Assembly (NCBI GenBank): GCA_037783415.1
Contig: JAZGTN010000071.1
Span: 4,657,501-4,721,500 of the forward strand
DNA from: Leptasterias polaris
Taxonomy: Eukaryota > Echinodermata > Asteroidea > Forcipulatida > Asteriidae
Length of the DNA stretch: 64,000 nucleotides
Reading direction: 5' to 3'
The notes under the pieces are model-generated. The model did no database searches. It was not told where the DNA came from and worked only from the letters and a program-made list of their open reading frames with translations. The first letter of the stretch is position 1, and every line of letters begins with the position of its first letter. The position numbers and the translations under genes were made by a program. This document shows, in pieces, positions 48,001 through 52,240 of this stretch.

Positions 48001-50676
48001 TCTTGATATGAGAACCTTTGGCAGAGTACCCCCTACTATTCCGAAATCTATCACCGATCGATTTAACAATCTCACATTATCATATGGTCGCGACCTTGTT
48101 CCCATGCCAGAGTTTCAAAGTGGTGATGTGATTTTCAGACAGTGCAATAAATGCACCTGTGAAGGAGGCAGCTTCAAATGCACCAATCAAAACTGTAGGA
48201 AAGACTGTGGATGGAGCGAGTGGTCTGATTGGTCAGAATGCTCAGTGACCTGTGGGTCAGGGGTAAGAAGGTCACGACGGACTCCCAATAAACCTGAGAA
48301 GGCGTATGGAGGAGCTGAATGTGAAGGGTCAAGTGAGAAGGAAGAGAAGTGTTACGCTGGAGATTGCAGTAAGTAAACATTTGAAAAGATTATAGGGACT
48401 TAAGGAATGATGAAGTCCGAAAGATTCGGGCAGGATGTTAGAAATATTTGTTATTAAGGTGACTTGTAAAGAGTTTAATAAATGGAAGGACGCTGTAGCT
48501 CATACTTTGTTCATATAGTTAATACAGTAGGTTAACAAGTTTGAATCCCTTTTAAATATTAATAAAGAGACAGCTATATTTGATTTGATTTCTTTCTATT
48601 AGTTCAGGTCATAGTGACTTTGAAGAACATATGTTATTACTGAAGGGGCAGTGAGTATTCTTCACTTGTATGTTTTTATTTGTCGTTTACTATCTTTCCC
48701 TGCACACTTTCTTTATAGACTGTAAGATAAATGAGATATTCAGCCGTACAGCCACATCATGCCGTCCAACATGTCAAAATATTGGCACCAGTGAAGGCAT
48801 GGATACCAGCTACCATCATCCCTCTTGTGGCAAGGCACAGGAAGGTTGCATTTGCAAAACAGGTACAATTAAATCCATTCTTGAACCTCTAACATTTTCT
48901 GTAGCACAAGTTTAAGTTGTCAGATAAAAACTGACTTACGTCAGTCACAAGCATTTTACTTAACACAGATTTTCTGCTGAGACAAATTTTACTGAACCTT
49001 TGAACTAGATTTTGGCCTTGATTAATTGATTGATCATTGTTTGTAAATTACCAATGCACCTTGGGTGTTATGGGTAAATAAATTGGGTAAATAAAGTGAG
49101 AACGAAAAAAGTATTTCTTTCTTACAAGATCTGCTTATTTGTTTACTTCAGGATATTACATGAATAGCGAGGGAAATTGCATCTTACCTCATCAGTGTGA
49201 ATGTAAGGATGAAGATGGGTTGCTAAGGAGACCAAATGAACAATGGAGTCCAGATACTTGTTTGGTCTGTATCTGCAGAAATGGAGAAGTCAAATGCAAG
49301 AACGAATGTAAAGTCACTTCCTGTCCAGAGGTAAGATTGTTTGTTATTTGTAAAAGTTAAAACTAAATCATTTTTTGCAACATTACTCCAGGATGTTTTT
49401 TTACCACCATAGAAACATGTCTCAAGAGATTGACGAGGTCATTTTGTACATATCTTTATTTAATTCACAGAACTTTGAACTTATTATGGAGCCTGGCAAA
49501 TGCTGTCCTGTATGCAGAGAACGATATGGTAAGAAAACTATAAGACAATCTCTGCAAAGAACCTGTTTTTTTAAGCTTCAATCAGTCATTGGAACCACAA
49601 GAAAAAAAGTGGTGATTTTTTTTTTTTTTTAACTGTTTTCAAGCATTGAGATTTTGACTCGCGAGTTCAAAACTAATTGTTTTACTAATTTCTCAAAAAC
49701 TTGAGTATTTCAAGCAATAATATTTCACCATTGTGAACATTTATATTTTTACTCTTACCAATGTTATGCAAACCCTTTCATTATGTGAGATTTACATTAA
49801 TTCTAACTGTATGCATCACAATCCAGAACCTGTCAACACTTGCCATCTTGAGCTTGTTACCCGCAACATCACCAACTCAGCCGGCTGCCGTGTCAATAAC
49901 ATGCAGCTAAACGTCTGCATTGGGTCTTGTACCCAACCCAAGGAGATTGTCCTACACCATCCTGAGTTCTCAGTCTGTCAATGTTGCCAGGGTGTCTTTA
50001 AGAAAGTCACTGGGATGAGAGAGGCAGAAGACACAGATTTTGGGATGATAAATCTAGTGTGTAAAGATGGAAGTATCGTACAAGCTCCGATTGCTAAATA
50101 TTCCGGGTGTGCATGCCAACAACCATGTGGTAAGTAATTAAATATAGATGTGGTATTAATTAACAGGTTGCTTTGCAGGTTGCTTGTGATAGTCAAAATT
50201 GATTGATTAAACAAAGTTTCTCATTATTGCACCTATTGAACATCCTCTGTTAAAAATGAATCAGAAACCAAATAATACTAAGGCATGTTGCCACAGCACT
50301 ATATGTTAATCATTCTACTTAATCTATAGCAGGCTTGTAATTTTTCTAATTTTATTGTGATTTGTCATTTTTCTCCTTCGGAAAGTTTGACTAAGATTAT
50401 TATTAAATAGCCTGGAAAAGTCTATGAAAGTGATATGTAGATCAGCCCCCTGTGTTCGATAAAGAATGTTCCAAATATATTTAAAGAGTCCAATAGTAAA
50501 AAGAGATTTGTTATAAACGGTCATTTATACAGTTGTTACACCTCAACATGATACACATTAACTTGTTTAATTTTTTTTCATATTTTTCCTTCCATTTTTT
50601 TTCTCATAAAGTAAAATAACAACCTTCTGGTATTTCTTTTTTAGACAAACCATCTATGTACAATGTGTTGCCATAA
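1..50676 (+). CDS. SSPO: SCO-spondin-like giant secreted mucin/TSR glycoprotein (3' part of gene)
   Basis: I read one continuous spliced frame from the left edge to TAA at 50674-50676: a partial exon, 24 four-exon repeat units, then 34 exons. Every junction was checked by hand for splice dinucleotides and phase. Module order is (Thr-rich, F5/8C-like, Thr-rich) x24, then TSRs interspersed with TIL and VWC-like modules, one F5/8C-like domain, more TSR/TIL/VWC, and a CTCK at the C terminus. SCO-spondin is known to combine TSR, TIL, VWC, F5/8C and CTCK and to form extracellular Reissner's fibre. The Thr-rich array is not a feature I know from vertebrate SCO-spondin. The N-terminal part (VWD domains expected) lies upstream. 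The product should be secreted and disulfide-linked. The symbol is by domain order only, not proven orthology; a mucin-like or adhesive relative is possible. Splicing is inferred without transcripts. Confidence 0.7.
224..1341 (+). CDS. Repeat unit 1 (exons A-D), described in detail
   Basis: Exons: A 224-376, B 471-781, C 898-1054, D 1177-1341. Phases run 1-1, 1-0, 0-1 and 1-1. Exon A encodes 51 residues, 24 of them Thr or Ser; exon D encodes 55 residues, 24 of them Thr or Ser. Both look like mucin-type O-glycosylated linkers. Exons B and C encode a 156-residue domain with just two Cys, at GYCLES near the start and LDVDILGCSKG at the end, with sequons NSS and NKT. Paired terminal cysteines and a final hydrophobic strand before GC are typical of F5/8C domains. 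The exon A donor must be AG|GCAAGT, a GC donor, because only that choice keeps exon B open. Exon C reads LQDV. Confidence 0.85.
1487..2604 (+). CDS. Repeat unit 2
   Basis: Exons: A 1487-1639, B 1734-2044, C 2161-2317, D 2440-2604. It is the only copy with Glu to Gly early in exon B (SAGGNSS instead of SAEGNSS). Confidence 0.85.
2756..3872 (+). CDS. Repeat unit 3
   Basis: Exons: A 2756-2908, B 3002-3312, C 3429-3585, D 3708-3872. Exon A has Val to Met (TTEEMK). The intron before exon A carries a third CCTTTT hexamer. Unit 5 shares both marks. Confidence 0.85.
4018..5134 (+). CDS. Repeat unit 4
   Basis: Exons: A 4018-4170, B 4264-4574, C 4691-4847, D 4970-5134. Exon B has Gly to Ser (KGPSDEKF) and exon C has Gln to Glu (LEDV). 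Confidence 0.85.
5286..6402 (+). CDS. Repeat unit 5
   Basis: Exons: A 5286-5438, B 5532-5842, C 5959-6115, D 6238-6402. It has the EEM variant and extra CCTTTT of unit 3, with the GPS and LEDV variants of unit 4, so it looks like a mosaic. Confidence 0.85.
6548..7665 (+). CDS. Repeat unit 6
   Basis: Exons: A 6548-6700, B 6795-7105, C 7222-7378, D 7501-7665. Exon B carries Lys to Asn (VVNGIR), which marks even-numbered units 6, 8, 10 and 12. Exon C is LQDV. Confidence 0.85.
7811..8927 (+). CDS. Repeat unit 7
   Basis: Exons: A 7811-7963, B 8057-8367, C 8484-8640, D 8763-8927. It has GPS in exon B, LEDV in exon C, and a silent T to C in the LLPES codons shared only with unit 11. Confidence 0.85.
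9073..10190 (+). CDS. Repeat unit 8
   Basis: Exons: A 9073-9225, B 9320-9630, C 9747-9903, D 10026-10190. It has VVNGIR in exon B and LQDV in exon C. The T tract before exon D is interrupted by a G, as in unit 12. Confidence 0.85.
10336..11452 (+). CDS. Repeat unit 9
   Basis: Exons: A 10336-10488, B 10582-10892, C 11009-11165, D 11288-11452. Exon B has the standard GPG; exon C is LEDV. Confidence 0.85.
11598..12715 (+). CDS. Repeat unit 10
   Basis: Exons: A 11598-11750, B 11845-12155, C 12272-12428, D 12551-12715. VVNGIR in exon B, LQDV in exon C. Confidence 0.85.
12861..13977 (+). CDS. Repeat unit 11
   Basis: Exons: A 12861-13013, B 13107-13417, C 13534-13690, D 13813-13977. GPS, LEDV and the silent LLPES change shared with unit 7, which lies 5050 bp upstream. 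Confidence 0.85.
14123..15240 (+). CDS. Repeat unit 12
   Basis: Exons: A 14123-14275, B 14370-14680, C 14797-14953, D 15076-15240. VVNGIR and LQDV. It is the last unit whose exon D reads SPVSDQ. Confidence 0.85.
15386..16502 (+). CDS. Repeat unit 13
   Basis: Exons: A 15386-15538, B 15632-15942, C 16059-16215, D 16338-16502. It is the first unit with Ser to Arg in exon D (SPVRDQ); units 13-23 all carry this. Confidence 0.85.
16648..17764 (+). CDS. Repeat unit 14
   Basis: Exons: A 16648-16800, B 16894-17204, C 17321-17477, D 17600-17764. Exon A has Thr to Met (TKVMTG), shared only with unit 18. Confidence 0.85.
17910..19025 (+). CDS. Repeat unit 15
   Basis: Exons: A 17910-18062, B 18156-18466, C 18583-18739, D 18861-19025. 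Exon C has Val to Leu (PELPVM), shared with units 19, 21 and 22. Confidence 0.85.
19171..20286 (+). CDS. Repeat unit 16
   Basis: Exons: A 19171-19323, B 19417-19727, C 19844-20000, D 20122-20286. Standard PEVPVM in exon C; counterpart of unit 20. Confidence 0.85.
20432..21548 (+). CDS. Repeat unit 17
   Basis: Exons: A 20432-20584, B 20678-20988, C 21105-21261, D 21384-21548. Counterpart of unit 13 at 5046 bp spacing, including the silent TCT for TCC in exon A and intron variants next to exon C. Confidence 0.85.
21694..22810 (+). CDS. Repeat unit 18
   Basis: Exons: A 21694-21846, B 21940-22250, C 22367-22523, D 22646-22810. It shares TKVMTG in exon A, and the CCTTAT variant in the preceding intron, with unit 14. 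Confidence 0.85.
22956..24071 (+). CDS. Repeat unit 19
   Basis: Exons: A 22956-23108, B 23202-23512, C 23629-23785, D 23907-24071. PELPVM in exon C, as in unit 15. Confidence 0.85.
24217..25332 (+). CDS. Repeat unit 20
   Basis: Exons: A 24217-24369, B 24463-24773, C 24890-25046, D 25168-25332. PEVPVM in exon C, as in unit 16. Confidence 0.85.
25478..26593 (+). CDS. Repeat unit 21
   Basis: Exons: A 25478-25630, B 25724-26034, C 26151-26307, D 26429-26593. PELPVM plus a private Pro to Leu (ESALLQDV) in exon C. Confidence 0.85.
26739..27854 (+). CDS. Repeat unit 22
   Basis: Exons: A 26739-26891, B 26985-27295, C 27412-27568, D 27690-27854. PELPVM in exon C. Confidence 0.85.
28000..29115 (+). 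CDS. Repeat unit 23
   Basis: Exons: A 28000-28152, B 28246-28556, C 28673-28829, D 28951-29115. PEVPVM in exon C. It is the last fully array-like unit. Confidence 0.85.
29262..30396 (+). CDS. Repeat unit 24, diverged terminal copy
   Basis: Exons: A 29262-29414, B 29509-29819, C 29940-30096, D 30247-30396. Exon A (Thr to Ala, SGATL) and the first ~147 bases of exon B are array-like. From about 29655 onward exon B, both following introns and exons C and D are clearly diverged. Lengths and phases of B and C are unchanged; exon D is 5 codons shorter. Both terminal Cys of the domain and the NSS sequon remain, and NKT has become NAT in GSNATT. The protein fold is therefore maintained while the DNA has escaped the homogenisation seen upstream. 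Confidence 0.85.
30489..30604 (+). CDS. Possible alternative terminal exon
   Basis: A T-rich tract ends in tandem acceptors (TTAGCAG) at 30487-30491. Either AG continues the phase-1 frame of exon D of unit 24: EVATSQGFLK and on to TGA at 30602-30604, 37 residues after the shared Glu when the second AG is used. AATAAA follows 28 bases later. The opening EV matches the start of exons A and D. Use of this exon would give a mucin-like isoform lacking the TSR/CTCK part. It could also be a decayed copy of a Thr-rich exon; there is no transcript support. Confidence 0.4.
30632..30637 (+). promoter_or_regulatory. AATAAA, candidate poly(A) signal of the alternative exon
   Basis: Exact AATAAA just after the stop of the possible alternative terminal exon. 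In AT-rich DNA such hexamers also occur by chance. Confidence 0.35.
31061..31237 (+). CDS. Exon: thrombospondin type-1 repeat 1
   Basis: Phase 1-1, 59 residues. It begins ELPRLCWALWSEW and contains the C-mannosylation-type WALW and WSEW motifs, CTYTCG (the CXX(S/T)CG protein O-fucosylation pattern) and a C-terminal CNTDPCPG. It is the first TSR after the array, and the phase-1 donor of exon D of unit 24 joins it in frame. Confidence 0.9.
31375..31418 (+). pseudogene. Pseudoexon: decayed partial copy of the TSR2 exon start
   Basis: A TTTTTAG acceptor-like sequence is followed by about 40 bases closely matching the first bases of the real TSR2 exon at 31494, encoding a VNGS.. start like its VNGNWTPW. 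In the matching frame it hits TAG almost at once (31404-31406), and it lacks the rest of the module. It lies 119 bases upstream of the real exon, so it is probably a small local duplication that was never functional. Confidence 0.65.
31494..31670 (+). CDS. Exon: thrombospondin type-1 repeat 2
   Basis: Phase 1-1, 59 residues. It contains WTPWTLW, CERSCGGG and a final MCNTQPCNG. Its donor GTATGA at 31671 is less canonical than its neighbours'. Confidence 0.9.
31735..31995 (+). mobile_element. tRNA-derived SINE
   Basis: A tRNA-like head has an A-box-like GGCGTAGTGG (31739-31748) and a B-box-like GGTTCCAATCC (31782-31792). A non-tRNA body follows, with an AATAAATAAATAAA tail near 31990. It lies in the intron between TSR2 and the first TIL exon. 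No acceptor stem closes, so it is not a tRNA gene. The copy at 62668 looks related. Confidence 0.65.
32145..32501 (+). CDS. TIL module 1, two exons
   Basis: Exons 32145-32259 and 32355-32501; the intron between them is phase 2. The peptide runs EPCGGGSIFDDCN..., then ECSPSCRCEEGRVFN, ending ...SECSCFMDSQLYLPGE. The spacing CSPSCRC...GRVF....CV...ECSC is typical of trypsin-inhibitor-like cysteine-rich modules. It runs directly into a VWC-like stretch completed by the next exon: the split codon TG|T gives Cys, producing CQICECKFGRMEC. Confidence 0.85.
32502..33055. other. Intron without recognisable content
   Basis: AT-rich intron after TIL 1. No tRNA-like head, inverted repeat or homology to other parts of the window was noticed. 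Confidence 0.6.
33056..33270 (+). CDS. Exon: VWC end plus thrombospondin type-1 repeat 3
   Basis: Starts in phase 2, ends in phase 1. Short VWC-type tail (CECKFGRMECKDTHC), then a TSR with WSGWTVW, CDKTCGWG and CSEMACKG. Confidence 0.9.
33395..33560. repeat. Dispersed repeat fragment, related to 39470-39640
   Basis: The segment shares TCCAAGAAGAAAA and, further on, a TTTTGCAT/C-ACAGTG-GT-GCTGCCTGTAAAAA-like stretch with intronic sequence near 39470-39640. The match is patchy. The intron 33271-33909 holds nothing else that I recognise. Confidence 0.35.
33910..34083 (+). CDS. Exon: thrombospondin type-1 repeat 4
   Basis: Phase 1-1, 58 residues: LWGRWSSCTATCGTG, then RDCNNPMPQNGGEDC and PCALEKCLG. 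The following intron 34084-34730 shows no recognisable element. Confidence 0.9.
34731..35498 (+). CDS. TIL module 2 and VWC-like tail, two exons
   Basis: Exons 34731-34983 and 35449-35498. TIL: DGCGPSMELVPCGSTCQPLHC...LCRCKDGHYLQNGACVKPQECQC. A short phase-2 to phase-1 exon completes the VWC-like stretch (CLCKNGVLNCTVKQNC). The large TIL exon plus tiny VWC exon pattern recurs at 42564/42847. Confidence 0.88.
35127..35330 (+). mobile_element. tRNA-derived SINE
   Basis: A-box-like TGGTCTAGTGG and perfect B-box GGTTCGAATCC (35176-35186) within a closed T-arm (GTGGG/CCCAC). No 3' half matches the 5' acceptor arm, and a non-tRNA body follows, so this is a SINE rather than a tRNA gene. It lies in the intron between TIL 2 and its VWC exon. 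Confidence 0.7.
35632..35805 (+). CDS. Exon: thrombospondin type-1 repeat 5
   Basis: Phase 1-1, 58 residues: FSEWSPWEPCDHTCGIG, RRSCSNPPPRNGGKRC, final LKPCPG. Confidence 0.9.
35995..36660. repeat. Dispersed repeat copy with internal CCAATTGG cluster
   Basis: Both ends match the element at 54568-54790: left end around AAGAGCCACAGTGCCTGGACTT, right end around CATCTCAAAACTTGTT through GGAATGTACGAGGT. Between them, about 36070-36460, is extra sequence found only here, containing five exact CCAATTGG palindromes. Confidence 0.55.
36694..36930 (+). CDS. Exon: thrombospondin type-1 repeat 6 with Ser-rich lead
   Basis: Phase 1-1, 79 residues. About 20 residues rich in Ser and Ala precede the module, which reads WNLWSDWSSCTRTCGMG and ends STQACPG. 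The lead makes this the longest single-TSR exon here. Confidence 0.88.
37060..37150 (+). mobile_element. tRNA-derived SINE fragment
   Basis: TAGCTCTTTTGTTAGGGCA head, inverted CCGG...CCGG anticodon-like arm, and T-arm GCAGG-TTCAGGC-CCTGC with B-box-like GGTTCAGGCCC (37110-37120). A minus-strand relative is at 40340-40425. Confidence 0.6.
37445..37612 (+). CDS. Exon: thrombospondin type-1 repeat 7
   Basis: Phase 1-1, 56 residues: FSVWSPWTTCSRSCDGG, KCNTPTPKNSGAMC, CNTQPCG. Asp replaces Gly after the second Cys, so the O-fucosylation pattern CXX(S/T)CG is lost. Confidence 0.9.
37980..38230 (+). mobile_element. tRNA-derived SINE
   Basis: GTGGCTGAGGGG head and B-box GGTTCGAATCC (38040-38050). 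The body has CTTGTGCAAGGCACTTTA and a CCACCCAGGAGTACAAATGG stretch, which I associate with SINE tails widespread in marine invertebrates (from memory). It sits in the intron before TIL 3. Confidence 0.7.
38310..38559 (+). CDS. Exon: TIL module 3
   Basis: Phase 1 to 2. STCPTGKIYDIINGNPCPSQCSQL...GCRCRNGHLEDEDGKCIP...CECVDADGKIW. The final split codon joins the VWC-like CVCKGGQITC of the next exon. Confidence 0.9.
38750..38927. repeat. MITE-like fragment
   Basis: CATAGAGCT on the left and AGCTCTATGAAATTGGGCCC on the right (to 38927) form imperfect inverted ends around AGCAGAAAA/TTAAGCA-type sequence. I recall similar termini in echinoderm repeats; not checked. Confidence 0.4.
39016..39919 (+). 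CDS. VWC plus thrombospondin type-1 repeat 8, split over two exons
   Basis: Exons 39016-39144 and 39755-39919. VWC tail CVCKGGQITCTERDC, then FSAWSIWSSCQQTCGEG; a phase-2 intron interrupts the TSR after KTRFR. The donor is GTCGGA, lacking A at +3 and +4. The second exon finishes the TSR (CHGVTKEDTPCGLKAC) and begins the next VWC-like stretch. No other TSR here has an internal intron. Confidence 0.8.
39470..39640. repeat. Dispersed repeat fragment, related to 33395-33560
   Basis: Shares TCCAAGAAGAAAA and a GGTTGCCT...GCCTGTAAAAA-like stretch with the intron after TSR3. It lies in the intron that splits TSR8. Confidence 0.35.
40232..40278 (+). CDS. Micro-exon: VWC-like tail
   Basis: 47 bases, phase 2 to 1: CTCKLGHLSCTNQTC. 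Too short for an open-frame search; found by acceptor, donor and phase. Confidence 0.85.
40340..40425 (-). mobile_element. tRNA-derived SINE fragment, minus strand
   Basis: The reverse complement reads GAGTGCCAGCACGTTAACC then GGAGGTCGCAGGTTCAG, matching the head at 37060-37120. It lies just upstream of the TSR9 acceptor. Confidence 0.6.
40465..40635 (+). CDS. Exon: thrombospondin type-1 repeat 9
   Basis: Phase 1-1, 57 residues: PQWSPWSSCDVSCGNEG, RACTSRNAKSDPSC, CGLLPCPG. It lacks the usual P.NGG turn. Confidence 0.9.
40881..41051 (+). CDS. Exon: thrombospondin type-1 repeat 10
   Basis: Phase 1-1, 57 residues: WCSWSPWSTCTTSCGVG, RECMCNEAMNGGKDC, CFTQACAG. There are two extra Cys (WCSW and CMC), which may pair with each other. 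Confidence 0.9.
41052..41516. other. Intron without recognisable content
   Basis: AT-rich intron between TSR10 and TSR11. No repeat hallmark or exon-like segment was noticed. Confidence 0.6.
41517..41681 (+). CDS. Exon: thrombospondin type-1 repeat 11
   Basis: Phase 1-1, 55 residues: CAWDKWSSWSDCSKTCGTA, KRTRAENGGKEC, CNLPPCSG. Confidence 0.9.
41890..42893 (+). CDS. TIL module 4 and VWC-like tail, three exons
   Basis: Exons 41890-42017, 42564-42742 and 42847-42893. TIL: SCAAPFVNRGCATTCPRSCVDL...GGCTCPG, then after a phase-0 intron DSLLQGTDCVKPSECRC, and a spacer to the VWC-like CECIVGRLECTNKTC. This TIL is interrupted by a phase-0 intron inside the module, unlike the others. Confidence 0.85.
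42129..42301. mobile_element. MITE-like element with terminal inverted repeats
   Basis: TAGACCTTATGCAT-TGACGTCA at 42129-42150 and TGACGTCATATGCATAAGGTCTA-type sequence at 42279-42301 are inverted copies flanking ~130 bases. No coding capacity; probably a non-autonomous DNA transposon. It sits in the TIL 4 phase-0 intron. Confidence 0.75.
43149..43346 (+). CDS. Exon: thrombospondin type-1 repeat 12
   Basis: Phase 1-1, 66 residues: WSEWSPWVGCSETCSDE, then an expanded loop (SNLKPNTAMVSGSSGC) and CEDVNPCPG. CSETCS breaks the O-fucosylation pattern. Confidence 0.88.
43614..43781 (+). CDS. Exon: thrombospondin type-1 repeat 13
   Basis: Phase 1-1, 56 residues: YGPWHEWSGCNAPCGGG, ending CNVEPCPG. 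Pro at the fucosylation position instead of Ser/Thr. Confidence 0.9.
43799..43905. repeat. Dispersed repeat, copy 1 (second copy 55148-55255)
   Basis: Shared blocks include GTGGTCCG-TGGCCAAGT and CTCCAAGTGGTCC-GCTGA in the same order. Present in this intron and again in intron 1 of the BAMBI-like gene. Confidence 0.55.
44006..44302 (+). CDS. Exon: TIL module 5 with Pro-rich tail
   Basis: Phase 1-1, 99 residues: SCAEMGMIQGEFATRCPLTC...GCRCRDGEYLQDGQCVPREECNC, then a spacer without Cys ending in a five-Pro run (KPPPPPA). It connects the TIL directly to the F5/8C-like domain. Confidence 0.88.
44556..45446 (+). CDS. F5/8C (discoidin-type) domain, two exons
   Basis: Exons 44556-44821 and 45299-45446 with a phase-0 intron between, phase 1 outside. 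There are two Cys only, at ATCNQP near the start and LQLLSCPN at the end. Hallmarks: aromatic-rich first half (ISWPYYSTSYGWNGD), HITGVKVLGGG strand, final RLRLQLLSC. The exon layout and intron phase match exons B and C of the array unit, with alignable strands (KEV|IKK.. against TPM|IFQ..). F5/8C domains commonly bind carbohydrate, lipid or collagen; the ligand here is unknown. Confidence 0.75.
44857..44942 (+). other. G-rich intronic tract, possible G-quadruplex
   Basis: Seven runs of four or more G within ~86 bases, just downstream of the donor that splits the F5/8C domain. Loops of 2-13 bases make this a loose rather than strict quadruplex motif. Confidence 0.45.
45447..46539. other. 1.1 kb intron with (AAT)n and a 42-bp tandem duplication
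   Basis: An AATAATAATAATAAT run near 45640 leads into ACATTTATAACGCGCAC, like the edge of a dispersed repeat. At 46012-46095 a 42-bp segment is present twice in direct tandem with two mismatches. No exon-like segment was found. Confidence 0.6.
46540..46759 (+). CDS. Exon: Ser/Pro-rich linker
   Basis: Phase 1 to 2, 73 residues: DGKSQDESLRVHQPSS..., low complexity, no Cys until CTQ at the end, where a VWC-like stretch starts. Probably disordered and O-glycosylated. A basic KRDK lies inside; cleavage there is speculation. The intron after it (46760-47137) shows nothing recognisable. Confidence 0.82.
47138..47337 (+). CDS. Exon: VWC tail plus thrombospondin type-1 repeat 14
   Basis: Phase 2 to 1: CNCTGGSFKCVDVPC, then TWSPWTDCTSSCNGG and CNMDPCPG. 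Shortened loop; CTSSCN lacks the Gly of the fucosylation pattern. Confidence 0.88.
47649..48368 (+). CDS. Large exon: TSR15, TIL 6, VWC-like and TSR16
   Basis: 720 bases without an intron, starting and ending in phase 1. Order: TSR (CRWSTWSAWSTCGDTCDVG), TIL (CLKGMTLSPCSKKCPREC...GCRCPDGLLLQDGQCV...CRC), spacer with DRFNNLTLS (sequon NLT), VWC-like (CNKCTCEGGSFKCTNQNC), TSR (CGWSEWSDWSECSVTCGSG). Elsewhere these modules occupy several exons, so introns have been lost here or were never gained. Confidence 0.92.
48369..48718. other. Intron without recognisable content
   Basis: AT-rich intron with no repeat hallmark or exon-like segment seen. Confidence 0.55.
48719..49528 (+). CDS. TIL module 7 and VWC module, three exons
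   Basis: Exons 48719-48862, 49152-49330 and 49471-49528. TIL-type: CKINEIFSRTATSCRPTCQN...GCICKTG, then GYYMNSEGNCILPHQCEC. VWC: WSPDTCLVCICRNGEVKC...CPE, phase-0 intron, NFELIMEPGKCCPVC. CCPVC is the classic end of a full-length VWC, and this is the only complete VWC in the window. Confidence 0.88.
49827..50129 (+). CDS. Exon: C-terminal cystine knot (CTCK)
   Basis: Phase 1-1, 101 residues. NTCHLELVTRNIT start, CIGSC (the CXGXC knot motif), QCCQG, LVCKDG and the closing CACQQPC. CTCK domains in mucins, VWF and SCO-spondin mediate disulfide dimerisation. One sequon (NIT). Confidence 0.93.
50645..50676 (+). CDS. Last coding exon
   Basis: From a TTTTTTAG acceptor; the split codon gives Asp, then KPSMYNVLP and TAA. 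Only ten residues follow the knot, a usual arrangement for CTCK proteins. The preceding intron (50130-50644) has no recognisable element. Confidence 0.85.
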
Positions 50677-51367
50677 CAACCGAGACTATAATGGATATCG
50701 CCAGTGGAAACCGACAATGGAAATGGACAAATGATTATGTGATGGGTTATCTGTGGAATACTGTAACTATTCTTTTATTCTTCTAGTTGTTTAAGAAATA
50801 GTTTAACTAATAGCTTGGCTTGCGCAGTTGCACTAACACATGTTCCTTTAGCACTTATATTTGAATACTGTTGGGGTTTTCTTGCAATGATGTTTGTAGT
50901 GAGGCATGGTTCCTGCCCATAAGAAATCAATGTTTATCCCAATAATTAATTTCAGTGTTTTAGTACTCCACACATAAAAATCAAATCTTTAAAGAAATTA
51001 TCATATTATTATTAAACGGTATATTGTTATCTTTTCGAAAAAAATCCTGATTATATATAATTTTGCAAACCAAATATACACATGTATAACTCAAACTACT
51101 CATCTCCAGATAAGAATGTTAATTTATTTGTTAACATTTTGTACTCAAGAATCAAACATGGCATTTCGTTACAAAATCAACACAAATTAATCTTAGGCAA
51201 TCTCTGGATGGTTTGACGGGCAAAAGAAAGTCGTTTTAGAACATAGCTAAGAAGAATGAGTAGTTTTAATTATAAGTACCATTATTGTTGTCATTAAGTT
51301 CAAACCGTTACCTATATTTACTTAATAGCCATTGCAGGAAAACTGACTTATTGTTCTAGATTATTTC

Positions 51368-51373
51368 AATAAA
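51368..51373 (+). promoter_or_regulatory. AATAAA poly(A) signal candidate 1
   Basis: First exact AATAAA seen after the stop codon, about 690 bases downstream. Confidence 0.5.
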
Positions 51374-51578
51374 ATGATACACTTCAAGCAATTAAAAACA
51401 TTGGTCAGTTATTTTGTGGTTTGTGTTTTGCATTTTGTTTCTGCACCGAATTCACTTGTTTTGCACTTTTATCGGTTATGTTTGCCGAGTCACACATTGT
51501 TTGAGCTTACTTGCTTGCCGTTTGCTTTCTTAACTCCTGTTACATTGTTATTGAAAGATTTGGTTTTTTCTTTGAATT

Positions 51579-51584
51579 AATAAA
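51579..51584 (+). promoter_or_regulatory. AATAAA poly(A) signal candidate 2
   Basis: Second exact AATAAA about 900 bases after the stop, near a shift to less T-rich sequence. Confidence 0.45.
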
Positions 51585-51884
51585 AGACAAAGTTTTTAAA
51601 CCCATTGCTGGAAAAAATGTTTAAAGCAGCGCGTAAATAAACCAATAGCAGCGGGTAACAGGGACCCACGCAAGGTGCGCGCTTACAATTTATAAGTAAT
51701 TAATAAATTGCACCTATTTCACCATAATGTATACGTATACTTCGCGGTTCTTGGTGACTTTGCCAATGATACAAGGTAGCTTAAACTCTACTTTTATGGG
51801 AAAAAAAAAAAATATACAATTTTTTCTCTTTGATTTAAGGTTCACATTGGGTAGGCCTACTCTGTCGTTATTGGCTTAAAGGCC

Positions 51885-52240
51885 CTGTACACTATTGGTA
51901 AGATCGAAAAACACAAATGTTCACAGATTCACACATAACTTACATGATTTGAAGTAAGTAATGGCAGAAAGGGTTCCTTAAAATATTTCTGCCTAAAATG
52001 CTATCGTTTCTGAGAAATGAGTAAAACAATAGTTTTTATCGCGCGCGATAATAAACTCCATGTTTGAAAAACAGAAAACACATAAGGTCTCTTTTCACTA
52101 TTTTCTCGTGACCTCGATGACCAATTGAGCTCAAATTTTCACAGGTTTGTTATTTCATGCATGTGGTTGGTTACACAAAACATGAACACTGTCTGTGATT
52201 ATTTTGTCAGCTCTGCCAATCCTGTATAATACCTTTAAAC
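51885..52240. mobile_element. MITE-like repeat
   Basis: Starts AAAGGCCCTGTACACTATTGG and ends TATAATACCTTTAAA, imperfect inverted termini. Internal text such as TGAGCTCAAATTTTCACAGG resembles a repeat I associate with sea-star genomes. Non-coding. Confidence 0.5.

Larger units (their letters stand above)
50677..51600 (+). other. Probable 3' UTR of the SCO-spondin-like gene
   Basis: AT-rich sequence with no further coding potential, ending around two AATAAA hexamers at 51368-51373 and 51579-51584. The exact end is unknown. Confidence 0.6.
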
